NCBI RefSeq assembly: GCF_000241305.1
Contig: NZ_BAEH01000028.1
Coordinates: 1 to 55,924 of the forward strand
DNA: 55,924 bases
Direction of reading: 5' to 3'
Source: Gordonia effusa NBRC 100432
GTDB taxonomy: Bacteria > Actinomycetota > Actinomycetes > Mycobacteriales > Mycobacteriaceae
The notes below the pieces were generated by a model. It saw only the letters and a program-made list of their open reading frames with translations, had not been told where the DNA came from and did no database searches. Both the position numbers and the translations under genes were made by a program. Below are positions 20,948 to 30,000 of this stretch, piece by piece; the stretch's first letter is position 1, and every line of letters starts with the position of its first letter.

Positions 20948-21925
20948 CTAGGCCAGTTTCTGCGCTACTGGCGTCAGCAGATCGATGACGTACGAAACTG
21001 ACGGCGCGCTGGGCACGCCGAAGGCAGGAACGTTGTCATTGGATACTTCCAAGACGGTCCCGTTGCGGACCGCGGTGAGGTTGTTCCAGCCGGGAATCTT
21101 GTTGAAGTCGAAGTTCGCTGCCAATGGCCAAGCGATCAACAGATCCGAATTCAACAGGTCGACACGTTCGCTGGAGATGATGCTGCGTGTGGGCCCGCCC
21201 TTGTTCTGAGCGGCTAGCGGTGGGTACAGCTTGAACCCGAGTTGCGTGAGAAGGCCGGCCGAGGGGTCCTTCTCGGCGTTGTTCACCGCGCCGATACCGC
21301 CGGTGGGCTGGAATTGTGCGAAGACGAAGGTCTTGCCCATCGCTGCGGCGTTATCCTTCTTGAACTTCTCGATCTTGGCGTTGGTATCCGAGACGAGTTT
21401 CGTGGCCTGCTCCTGCTCACCGAAGATCTTTCCGGTGGTGGTGGCGATGTCTTCCCAGGTGTCGACCGTCGCGCCCTTCTTCATCACCGGAATCGTCGGT
21501 GCCAACTTGGAAAGCCGGTCGTAGGTTTCCTTTTGACCGACATACCCGGCGAGAATCAGATCGGGGTTGAGCTGGGCCAACTTGGTGATATCCATATCGG
21601 CCATCGACTTGACGATGATGGTTTCGCCGCCGTGCGCCGGGGTCCACGGGAATTTGTTGTCCTTACCCGAGTAACCCTGTTCGCCGAACTGCGCGGTAAT
21701 CGGAATATCAAGCGCGGCAAGTGTATCGGTCCAACTAGTCGACAAGGTGACGACGCGCGTCGGACGTTGGGTGATCTGCGTTGACCCGAATTCGTGGTTT
21801 ACGGTCACCGGTGTGTACGGAGCTGAGGATTGGGCTTCGTCATCTGGTGTGGAGCATCCGGCCAAGAACCCGAAGAGGGTGACGGCCAACGCTATTCCGA
21901 CGAGTTTGGTCAGTCTTGATTTCAC
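20948..21925 (-). CDS. Iron-siderophore ABC transporter substrate-binding lipoprotein
   Basis: 325 aa. A lipoprotein signal peptide ends in the lipobox LAGC (Cys24). The body is a class III (FecB/FhuD/FepB-like) periplasmic-binding fold: RPTRVVTLSTSWTDTLAALD near the start, LAQLNPDLILAGY in the first lobe, a long linking helix and RVDLLNSDLLIAWP in the second lobe. It would sit on the outer face of the membrane and pass ferric siderophore to a permease, which is not in the window. It is last in an operon after the EntB- and EntA-like genes (33-bp gap), which suggests a catecholate ligand. Confidence 0.9.
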   Translation of the reverse strand: MKSRLTKLVGIALAVTLFGFLAGCSTPDDEAQSSAPYTPVTVNHEFGSTQITQRPTRVVTLSTSWTDTLAALDIPITAQFGEQGYSGKDNKFPWTPAHGGETIIVKSMADMDITKLAQLNPDLILAGYVGQKETYDRLSKLAPTIPVMKKGATVDTWEDIATTTGKIFGEQEQATKLVSDTNAKIEKFKKDNAAAMGKTFVFAQFQPTGGIGAVNNAEKDPSAGLLTQLGFKLYPPLAAQNKGGPTRSIISSERVDLLNSDLLIAWPLAANFDFNKIPGWNNLTAVRNGTVLEVSNDNVPAFGVPSAPSVSYVIDLLTPVAQKLA

Positions 21926-21958
21926 GGAATGCCTATCTGTTGAAGGGATCGGGAGGGG

Positions 21959-22672
21959 TTACATATCGAGCGTTGCGCCGCCGTCGACGCGCAGGTCGTG
22001 CAGCGTCACGTGGCGCGCGGCATCGGAGGCCAAGAAAGCGACCGTTTCGGCAATATCGGCGGGTGTAGCAATACGTCCGAGGGGGATACCGAGGCGGAAC
22101 TGGTCAGGGGTGCCGGCCACTACGGCGTCGCGATCGGAAGAATCACGCCACATACCGCGGAGCATCGCCGTGTCAGTCGATCCAGGGGAGACGATATTTA
22201 CGCGAATTCCGTTGGGTGCCAACCTAAGTCCGATGCTGCGTGCGTATGAGGTAGCAGCGGCCTTCGACGCGCCATAAGCGGCTAGGCCGGTGCGCGGTGT
22301 AGCTCCGGCATTGCTGGATACCAGTACGATTGTTCCGCGACGACGTGGTCCCATCGCCGCCGCGGCGACGTCGATGAGGTTGCGGACTCCGCCCGCGTTG
22401 ACTGACATACAGCGATCCCAGTCGTCGGACAGCACTCCGGCCGCGCTGACGACGATGTCGATGGGGCCCTCGGATTCCGAATCGCGCCAGGCGTGTTCGA
22501 CAGCGCTGCGGTCGGTGACGTCGACTGCGCGGATGGCATTGGTGCCGGCGATATCCCACTGATGCACCTTCGCGCCAGCGGTGCACAATGCTGTCACCAC
22601 CGCCGAGCCAATACCGCCCGCTGCTCCGGTGACTACAGCGCGGCGACCGGTGATACCGGCGACGTCAACCAT
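21959..22672 (-). CDS. entA: 2,3-dihydro-2,3-dihydroxybenzoate dehydrogenase (EntA/DhbA-like)
   Basis: 237 aa from the ATG at 22672; longer versions of the frame read into the upstream gene as Arg-rich junk. It is an SDR enzyme with TGAAGGIG (15-22), Asp40 after the second strand (NAD preference), SAAG at 76-79, Ser120 and the Tyr133/Lys137 catalytic pair. It oxidises 2,3-dihydro-DHB to 2,3-dihydroxybenzoate. Function is assigned mainly from context: it lies 5 bp after an EntB-type isochorismatase and opposite an EntE-type ligase. A generic SDR would look similar in isolation. Confidence 0.85.
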   Translation of the reverse strand: MVDVAGITGRRAVVTGAAGGIGSAVVTALCTAGAKVHQWDIAGTNAIRAVDVTDRSAVEHAWRDSESEGPIDIVVSAAGVLSDDWDRCMSVNAGGVRNLIDVAAAAMGPRRRGTIVLVSSNAGATPRTGLAAYGASKAAATSYARSIGLRLAPNGIRVNIVSPGSTDTAMLRGMWRDSSDRDAVVAGTPDQFRLGIPLGRIATPADIAETVAFLASDAARHVTLHDLRVDGGATLDM

Positions 22673-22677
22673 CGAGA

Positions 22678-23334
22678 TCAACGAGTGCCGGACGCGACCG
22701 CGACGCGTGCGGACAATGCGGCGACGACGTCGGCGGCGCGTAGGACGCGACCGGCTCGTTTGCCGACGTAGGTGCCCGCCATCTCGTGTTCTTCGGCGGA
22801 GAAGTCGCCCATCGCATCGATAACGAAGAAGGGGGCTACGTCGCTCATAAAGGCTTCGGTGGCACTGATCATGCAACCCATGTGGGCGTATACACCGACG
22901 ACGATCAACTGGTCTCGACCGTGGTGACCAAGAAGTTGGCGCAGGTCAGTGCGCTGAAAACCGGAGTATCGCCATTTGGTGACAGTGATATTTCCATCGC
23001 GAGGTGCCAGTGGATCGACAATCTCCTCATCGCGGCCGGATTCGAGTCCCTTACCCCAGAAATCGGCCAGAATGCCGCGGCGGGATGGATGCTGGTCGCC
23101 CGGCTGAACTGTGTAGACAACCGGGACGCCCGCCTTCTCGCACGCCTCGCGAATCGCGACCATATTCGGTAACGCGGTCGCCATCGGCTCGAGGTCGGTG
23201 TCGTAGGCATCGGTAAAGTAGCGCTGCATATCGTGTATGAGCAGTGCGGTTCGACTGGGCTCGAGAGTCCAGTCGACGCGATTGGGAAATGCGCCCGAGG
23301 GGATGTCGTAGGGGGCGATCGACGGGATACTCAT
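22678..23334 (-). CDS. entB: Stand-alone isochorismatase (EntB/DhbB N-domain type)
   Basis: 218 aa. It hydrolyses the vinyl ether of isochorismate to give 2,3-dihydro-DHB and pyruvate. The match to the EntB N-domain is end to end: N-terminal MSIP...PNRVDW, LLIHDMQ with Asp35, KWRYSGF with Lys120, and GVYAHMGCM with Cys154. EntB and DhbB normally continue into an aryl carrier protein of about 75 residues; here the protein stops after the isochorismatase domain, so no phosphopantetheine site exists. The start is 23 bp from the divergent entE-like start and overlaps the iron box. Confidence 0.93.
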   Translation of the reverse strand: MSIPSIAPYDIPSGAFPNRVDWTLEPSRTALLIHDMQRYFTDAYDTDLEPMATALPNMVAIREACEKAGVPVVYTVQPGDQHPSRRGILADFWGKGLESGRDEEIVDPLAPRDGNITVTKWRYSGFQRTDLRQLLGHHGRDQLIVVGVYAHMGCMISATEAFMSDVAPFFVIDAMGDFSAEEHEMAGTYVGKRAGRVLRAADVVAALSARVAVASGTR

Positions 23335-23352
23335 TCCTTTAGGCTAACCTAA
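23334..23352. promoter_or_regulatory. DtxR/IdeR iron box in the entB-entE junction
   Basis: TTCCTTTAGGCTAACCTAA matches the canonical DtxR/IdeR box (TTAGGTTAGGCTAACCTAA) at 16 of 19 positions, including the whole AGGCTAACCTAA half. It touches the first base of the entB-like start codon and ends 5 bp before the entE-like GTG, so one bound repressor would block both directions. A further TTAGG follows at 23354-23358, hinting at a second overlapping half site. Confidence 0.82.
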
Positions 23353-23357
23353 CTTAG

Positions 23358-24947
23358 GTGAAGGTAACTCCTTGGCCCCCGGAATTCGCACAACAGTATC
23401 GGCGAGCTGGGCTTTGGCGCGGCGAGACATTCGACGACATGCTGCGGGCACGAGCACGTGATCCTCAGATCTCTGACCGCGCAGCGGCCGTCGACCTCGA
23501 ACGTCGGCTGACCTATCGACAACTCGACGACCGCGTGGAGCGCCTGGCGGCCGGACTCGTCGCCCGTGATATCGGCCCGGAAGATCGAGTTCTCCTGCAG
23601 GTGCCCAACCGCGTGGCCTACGTCGAGATCGTCTTCGCACTGTTTCGTGTGGGAGCGATTCCGGTGTTCGGCCTGCCGGCCCATCGCGAATCCGAGTTGG
23701 TGGGAATCGCGCGCTCCGCTAGTGCCGTCGCGATCGTCTCCCCGCATGCCGACTCCTCGTATGACTATCTCCGTCTCGCGGATTCCATTGCGGCACAGGT
23801 CGATTCGGTTCAGCAATTGATCGACGTCGACAACCTGGAAGCTCTTTGGGCTGAGCCCGTGGACCACCCGCGTGCCGATCCGGCGCAGCTGGCTTTTCTG
23901 CAACTGTCGGGCGGTAGCACGGGAATTCCCAAGTTGATCCCGCGGACCCACGACGACTATCTATATTCCGTCATTCGTAGCAACGAGTTGTGCGGCGTTG
24001 ATGCCGACACTGTCTATCTCGCCACTTTGCCCGTCTCCCATAACTTTCCGATGTCGTCGCCGGGAATTCTCGGTGCCCTGTACGCGGGTGGGACGGTCGC
24101 ATTGACCGCATCTCCGACCCCGTCGGTCGCGTGGCAGATTGTCGAGCGCGAGAAGGTGACGATGACTGGGCTGGTACCTCCGCTGGCCCGAGTGTGGACC
24201 GAATCTGCCGAGCGCGGAACCGAATTCGACATATCCTCGCTAGAGACCATCCAGGTCGGCGGCGCGCGCTGTCCCGACGAGTTGGCGCGTCGCGTTGGCC
24301 CGGCGTTGGGTGTGAGATTGCAGCAGGTCTTCGGAATGGCAGAGGGGTTGGTGTGTTACACCCGCCTTGACGATCCGATCGACGTTGTGACGACGACGCA
24401 GGGCCGTCCAATGTCCGACGATGACCAAGTCCGTCTGGTCGACGAGAATGGCGACGTCGTGACTGACGGTCCCGGATTCTTGGAAACCCAAGGGCCATAC
24501 ACGATTCGAGGCTACTGGGCAGGTGCTGGCGCCGCGTCATTCGCACCCGACGGCTGGTATCGGACCGGCGACGTCGTGGAACTCACCGCCGACGGCAATT
24601 TCATCGTGCGCGGTCGGGGAGGTGATCGCGTCAACCGAGGCGGGGAGAAAGTTTCCGCGGAGCAACTGGAAGAGCAGCTACTCGAGCATCCCGCCGTGCG
24701 TGACGCCATCGTCGTCGCTCAGGCGGACGAATACCTGGGCGAGCGAACAGTCGCGTATCTGCTTGCCGCCGATCCCGACGAACCGCCGACGCTTCCGCTG
24801 ATTCGCAAGTTCGTCCGTGACTCAGGGCTCGCGGAGTGGAAGTTGCCCGACACGGTGAAGATCCTCGACGCCTTTCCGGAAACCGGCGTCGGCAAGGTGA
24901 GCCGGCGAAAGTTGCGTGAGTTGCTGGCGACACCAGCCACTGGCTGA
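23358..24947 (+). CDS. entE: 2,3-dihydroxybenzoate-AMP ligase (EntE/DhbE-like)
   Basis: 529 aa adenylate-forming enzyme that activates an aryl acid for transfer to a carrier protein. The start resembles DhbE (TPWP...GLWRGETF). The phosphate loop is LSGGSTGIPK (183-192), and YRTGD and catalytic Lys513 (GVGKVS) are present. The aryl-acid pocket reads SHNFPMSSPG: Asn229 and Ser234 align with DhbE Asn235 and Ser240, the DHB-type pair, whereas salicylate enzymes usually carry Cys at the second position. No carrier protein or NRPS lies in the window. The GTG has no ribosome site and lies in the iron box region, so a leaderless transcript is likely. Confidence 0.93.
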   Translation: MKVTPWPPEFAQQYRRAGLWRGETFDDMLRARARDPQISDRAAAVDLERRLTYRQLDDRVERLAAGLVARDIGPEDRVLLQVPNRVAYVEIVFALFRVGAIPVFGLPAHRESELVGIARSASAVAIVSPHADSSYDYLRLADSIAAQVDSVQQLIDVDNLEALWAEPVDHPRADPAQLAFLQLSGGSTGIPKLIPRTHDDYLYSVIRSNELCGVDADTVYLATLPVSHNFPMSSPGILGALYAGGTVALTASPTPSVAWQIVEREKVTMTGLVPPLARVWTESAERGTEFDISSLETIQVGGARCPDELARRVGPALGVRLQQVFGMAEGLVCYTRLDDPIDVVTTTQGRPMSDDDQVRLVDENGDVVTDGPGFLETQGPYTIRGYWAGAGAASFAPDGWYRTGDVVELTADGNFIVRGRGGDRVNRGGEKVSAEQLEEQLLEHPAVRDAIVVAQADEYLGERTVAYLLAADPDEPPTLPLIRKFVRDSGLAEWKLPDTVKILDAFPETGVGKVSRRKLRELLATPATG

Positions 24948-24995
24948 GTAGAGCCGGGCCCGGCCGCGACATCGACCGAACCCTGCGTCTTGAGC

Positions 24996-25024
24996 CCCGG
25001 CGAGGGGATAATCCCCTCGCCGGG
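24996..25024. terminator. Bidirectional hairpin between convergent ligase genes
   Basis: A palindrome with 14-bp arms (CCCGGCGAGGGGAT and its complement) around one central A lies between the convergent entE-like and acyl-CoA synthetase genes. There is no T-run. Its arms share the CCCCGGCGAGGG core with the hairpin after hemH (5742-5754), so both may belong to one terminator family of this genome. Confidence 0.65.
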
Positions 25025-25049
25025 TCCGACGTCGCAGATTTCAGGCTCG

Positions 25050-26591
25050 CTAGCTGGCCCAATACTGCTTGCGCAGTTCGCCTTTCACTAGTTTCCCGGT
25101 AGGCGTTCGTGGTAGATCGACGAGAAAGTCGATGCTGCGTGGGGCCTTGTAGTGAGCCAGTCGGTCTCTGGTGAACGAGATCAGTTCAGCCGCAAGATCT
25201 TCGGAACCGTCGAACCCCTCCGCCAGCTGAACACACGCCTTGACCTGTTCACCCATCTCGGGATCGGGTACGCCTATCACCGCGACGTCGTATACGGCCG
25301 GATGATTGACCAGGACATTCTCGGCCTCCTGCGGATAGATATTCACACCGCCGGAGATGATCATAAAAGCTTTGCGGTCGGTCAGATAGAGATAACCGTC
25401 TTCATCGAGATAACCCATGTCGCCGGTGGTTGCCCAGTTAGGGTGATTAGGATGTTGTGACGCAACAGTTTTCGCCGGATCATTGTGATAGCGGAACGGT
25501 ACGTCGTCACGTTCGAAATAGATGACGCCCACCTCGCCGGCCGGTAGGTCAGCGCCATCGTCGTCGACGACGTGCGCGATGCCGAGCAGCGGTTTGCCGA
25601 CCGAACCGGGACGCTCGAGAGCTTCCTGCGGTCCGATGAAGGTAGCGCCGGCGGCCTCGGTTGACGCGTAGTACTCGTGGATAACCGGACCCCACCACTC
25701 GATCATCGCCCGCTTGACTTCGATGGGGCACGGTGCGGCGGCGTGAACCGCGATCTTGAGGCTGCTGACGTCGTAGGAGTCGCGAATCGCTCTGGGAAGC
25801 TTCAACATTCGGATGAACATGGTGGGCACCCACTGACTGTGGGTCACCCGGTATGACTGAATATTCGCCAGCGCCAGTTCAGGGTCGAAGTGATCCATCA
25901 TCACCACGGTGCCGCCGACCGAGTTGACAACGCCGCAATAGCGAAGTGGCGCTGCGTGATACACCGGCGCGGGCGAGAGGTAGACGGTGTCCTCGTTAAA
26001 TCCGTACAGCGGACCGAAGGTGGCCGTATAAGGGTCGGGGACTTCGTCAACCTGTCCTTCGGGTGGAGCGATCTTGATTCCCTTCGGGCGGCCGGTCGTG
26101 CCCGAGGAGTACAACATGTCGGTTCCCCGCGGCTGTGATGACAATGGAGCGAGTGATCCCGCCGCCAGCACGTCGGCGTAGTCTTCGAATCCGGGAAGCT
26201 TTCCGCCCCAAGCGATTTGGTGACCATCGGCTTTGAGTGCATCAATCTCGGCGGCCTTGCCCACAGCGTCAGCGACCTCGGCACTGGCGAAGAGTACGCG
26301 CGCACCGCAGTCGGTCAGAATGTACTCAACCTCATCTGCGGTCAAATGATTGTTGATGACAGTCACGTAGAGGCCACTACGTACCGCAGCCCAGTAGACG
26401 TCGAATATGCGAAGGTCATTGACGGAGACGACGGCTATCGAGTCTCCCGCCTCGATGCCCAGGGTGCGCAGGTGGTTCGCCACTTTGAGGGAATTCTCGT
26501 CGAGCTGACGATAGGTGACTTGTTCGCCAGTGGTGGGACGAATGACGGCGGGCTTGTCGGGCGTAGTGGCAACGAAAGTTCCGGGAAACAC
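25050..26591 (-). CDS. Acyl-CoA synthetase / AMP-dependent ligase (FadD-like)
   Basis: 513 aa. ANL superfamily enzyme: A3 loop YSSGTTGRPKGI, A5 YYASTEAAG, A7 TGDMGYLDEDGYLYLTDR and the A10 lysine in PTGKLVKGEL. It would activate a carboxylic acid to its CoA thioester; the substrate cannot be read from sequence. The GT-G-rich P-loop and the overall order fit mycobacterial FadD4-type enzymes. It converges on the entE-like gene but has an ordinary CoA-ligase rather than aryl-AMP ligase pocket, so it is not obviously part of the siderophore locus. Confidence 0.88.
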   Translation of the reverse strand: MFPGTFVATTPDKPAVIRPTTGEQVTYRQLDENSLKVANHLRTLGIEAGDSIAVVSVNDLRIFDVYWAAVRSGLYVTVINNHLTADEVEYILTDCGARVLFASAEVADAVGKAAEIDALKADGHQIAWGGKLPGFEDYADVLAAGSLAPLSSQPRGTDMLYSSGTTGRPKGIKIAPPEGQVDEVPDPYTATFGPLYGFNEDTVYLSPAPVYHAAPLRYCGVVNSVGGTVVMMDHFDPELALANIQSYRVTHSQWVPTMFIRMLKLPRAIRDSYDVSSLKIAVHAAAPCPIEVKRAMIEWWGPVIHEYYASTEAAGATFIGPQEALERPGSVGKPLLGIAHVVDDDGADLPAGEVGVIYFERDDVPFRYHNDPAKTVASQHPNHPNWATTGDMGYLDEDGYLYLTDRKAFMIISGGVNIYPQEAENVLVNHPAVYDVAVIGVPDPEMGEQVKACVQLAEGFDGSEDLAAELISFTRDRLAHYKAPRSIDFLVDLPRTPTGKLVKGELRKQYWAS

Positions 26592-26706
26592 TCTGGACGG
26601 CTCCTCACAGCGATGGGGTGACGGATCGACATTACCCCGACCGTGCGCTCGGTAGGTGCGTACCGCGCGAACGGCTTGGCACGCAGATCTTCCTACCTCG
26701 GGACCC

Positions 26707-26937
26707 TTAGTTAACCGGCGACGGGTTACTCAGGCGCTGCCACTGATAGCGGCCGGAATTTAGGTAGACGCAGACGACGCGGGTGCCGTCGGAGGTCTGT
26801 CGAGCCGACGACGCCTCACTCTTGGTGCATGGTCCACCGACCCGGGGAGTGCTGGCCGCGGCGGGTGCCGGGAGCGCGATCGCGACAGCGGCCGCCAAGG
26901 ATGCGGCTACCACCAGCAACGTGGAACGAAAGTTCAC
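26707..26937 (-). CDS. Small secreted protein with a disulfide-type module
   Basis: 76 aa from the GTG at 26937 (reading NFRSTLLVVAASLAAA); an ATG at 26997 would add 20 polar residues ahead of the signal peptide and is less likely. A signal peptide of about 30 residues ending PAAAS is followed by a mature part of about 45 residues, GGPCTKSEASS...GTRVVCVYLNSGRYQWQRL. The two cysteines probably pair. The G-x-x-C ... C ... W pattern recurs in small exported actinobacterial proteins. The function is unknown. It lies between the acyl-CoA synthetase and the helicase with no obvious link to either. Confidence 0.7.
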   Translation of the reverse strand: MNFRSTLLVVAASLAAAVAIALPAPAAASTPRVGGPCTKSEASSARQTSDGTRVVCVYLNSGRYQWQRLSNPSPVN

Positions 26938-27023
26938 ACATCTAACGATACGACCTTGTCCAGGCAGATTGCTACCGGTGCGCGATGAAAACATCATTAT
27001 CGGTCCCTAATTCGTCAGAATGG

Positions 27024-30000
27024 CTAACCTAACAGGCCGCGTACGTCGTCGGCGGTGATTCCGGTACTAAACGCATCGCCATCATCGACCACGGCGGTAA
27101 AGAGTTCACGCTTTCGGTCTTGTAACTCGACGACCTTCTCCTCGATCGTCGCCCCCGATACCAGGCGATATACGTTGACGGGTCGCTGTTGACCAATCCG
27201 GTGCACGCGGTCGACGGCCTGCGCTTCGGCTGCCGGATTCCACCACGGGTCACAGACAAAGCAATAGTCGGCCTGCGTGAGATTGAGCCCAAACCCGCCT
27301 GCCTTGAGGCTGATGAGAAATACTGACACTCGACCGGCGGTGAAGTCGTCGACGGCGGCCTTACGCTGCTTTGCCGACATCGAGCCATCGAGATACGCAT
27401 ACGCGATACCGGCGGCGTCGAATGTCTCCCGCAGGAGCCGCAGGAAGCCGGTAAATGTGGAGAAAATCAGCGCGCTGTGCCCTTCGGCGAGTAGCTCGGG
27501 AACTTGCTCGGCGAGATACTCCACCTTCGCCGACGAGACGTCGCGCTGTTCAGCATCGACGAGTCCCGGATGCAGGCTGAGTTGGCGCAATCGGGTAAGT
27601 GCCGAGAGAATCAAGAACTGGTTGGATTCCCAGTCGTCGAGTAATCCGAGTACTTTCTGGCGCTCGCGAGCCAGCTGCGTGTCATAGATCTTGCGATGTT
27701 TGCTGCCCAGCGGCAGCGTGAGCACTTGCTCCTGCTTGGGCGGCAGATCCGTGACAACCTCAGTTTTCTTGCGGCGCAACATTAATGGTCTGATACGCCG
27801 TCGAAGAACCTCGAGTTGTTCCGGTGCCTGGCCGGCTTCGATGGGTTTAGCGAAATGCTCGCGGAACGTGACCGGCGAGCGGAAGAGACCGGGCGCGCTT
27901 ACCGACAGGAGCGACCACAACTCCATCAGATTGTTCTCCATGGGAGTGCCGGTGATGGCTAGTTTGAACGATGCGCGGATTCGTCGTGCGGACTTGTGTG
28001 TTTTCCCGTTGTGGTTCTTGATGAACTGGGCCTCGTCAAAAATCGCGCCCGACCACTCGATGGTGTCGAAGGCGTCAAAGTCCAGTCGTAGCAACGTATA
28101 TGAGGTCACGACGATATTCGCCGAGCCGATCTGGTCAGTCAAACTCTGGCGCGCTCGCCCGCGAGTCGACACCACCTCACACACGCCGAGACCCGGGGTG
28201 AATCGGCGTACTTCGGCTGCCCAGTTCGCGATGACGCTGGTCGGCGCGACGACCAAGAAGCGCGCAGTAGGATCGGCAGCCACGGCCCGGCTGATCAGGG
28301 CAAGAGTCTGCAGCGTCTTACCGAGGCCCATATCGTCGGCCAGAATGCCGCCAAGCTGGTTGTCCCACAGGAAACTCAACCAATCGAGGCCATCGCGCTG
28401 ATAGTGCCGCAGTTGTGCGTTCAGGCCGGCGGGCGGCTCGACCGGTTGTGGTGGCCGCGCGGCCGACAACCGCTTACATCGCTCCTGCCAGGCCAGGATC
28501 TGTTCGTCGACGACGCCAAGTTCGAGTAGCTCCTCCCACAGAGTCACGTTGAGAGTTCCGGTGCTTACCTTCTCGCGATCGAATTCACCCAATGCCCGAG
28601 CCTCGGCCAGGAGGTCGCCGAGCCTACTGAGCTCTGGCGTCTCCAGCGAGAAGTAGGTTCCATCGCCGAGCACCATATGTGTTGCGCCACTAGCCAATTC
28701 CGCGATGACGTCGGATATGGGCAGCACGTGGTCATCGACGTTGAGATTGATCGAGAGGTCGAGCCAATCGTTGTCGGGTGTTCGATCGTCCTCACCGGCG
28801 CTGAAACTGATTTGCGGTGGGGCCTGGGGCGGTCGATAGTCAACATCGATGCCTCGCCACTGCACGCGCAGGGTGTCGTCGGTTTCGATCTTCGGCACAG
28901 TCTCGTTGCGGAGGACCGCGGTCTCGGCCGAGCCGATGCGCAGTGGGGCACGCAACATCTGTAGGGGAGCAAGCGCCAGCGCCTCGTCGATCGACGGTGC
29001 CGTCGAAATCGCGGAGAGGACCGAAAACGCCTCGGTTGCCCGCATTAGGCCAGGATGTGTGTGGATATAGTCGATCGCCTGGTGTCGCCACGTGGCGCAA
29101 CCCGCCGCGACCCTCTCGATATGCGGGCGAACCGACTGCCACGCGGCGGACTCGGCGGTCCCATCGCGAGTCCGGTCACTTCGGGCGGGCGCCCCGGCGT
29201 CGAAAATGCTTGTGTTGCCGTCGATTTCGTATGAGACGTGCCAGGAGAGGTTGGCGCCGTGCTCGTCGGCGGTGACCATGAGCGTCGGTGTCGGCGCACT
29301 GATCACCGGTGGTTGCCACACCGCGTCGGGCATGTGAACTTCTCGATGGCGCCGCAGTGTAGGGAGCGCATCGGCGAATTCGAGAACATCGTCGTCGGGG
29401 ATCGGAATACTTTGCCGATTGGCGAACAGCGATGTTTCGGTTGCGGTCAGCGGCGACGCGAATGGACCGATCCACAGTGTCGTGTCGTCGGCGATGAACG
29501 CACCCGACGCCCTTGGCCGTCCGATCGTCAGCAGCTGATGTGAATCCAGCACGCGGTCATCAAGCTGCGCCTTCGGGAGCAGTCGCAGTCCGGTGTTCTC
29601 GCGAACAACGTCGAGGGTCAGCGTGAATTCGTCGGCCAGTGCGACGGTCGAGGTGTCGAAACCTTCACTCGCCAGCACGACGCCAGCTTTGACAGCGTCG
29701 CTCAGCGCCCGCCAGAAATCGGGCGGAGCGGTGGTCAGAGTGAGTGTGTCGCGATTGAAGTATCCGGTGGTACCGGTCAGTGATCGAAGTATGTCGTGCA
29801 GCGCCATGACCTGTCGGGAATCGTACTGACGATGGCTGGCGGTTGACAGTGACTTCCAGGTGGCTTTGGTCTTGATCCACTTTCCCCGTGGACCGAGGGT
29901 GACGGGTCGAAACTCTACGATCGCCACGGCGTCGCGAATAGCGCGCTTGGTGAACATCAGCCCGAGAGGCAGAGCAGACGCGTCGACGTCTGCGGGAGCG

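Noticed and set aside
22673..22876. Longer EntA-like start at 22876
   Set aside because: The extra 68 residues are Arg-rich out-of-frame sequence of the isochorismatase gene; the ATG at 22672 gives the normal SDR N-terminus.
27005..27034. GGCTAACCTAA, resembling half of an iron box
   Set aside because: It encodes the last codons and stop of the SNF2 helicase; only about 13 of 19 positions fit the full box and no gene start lies beside it.
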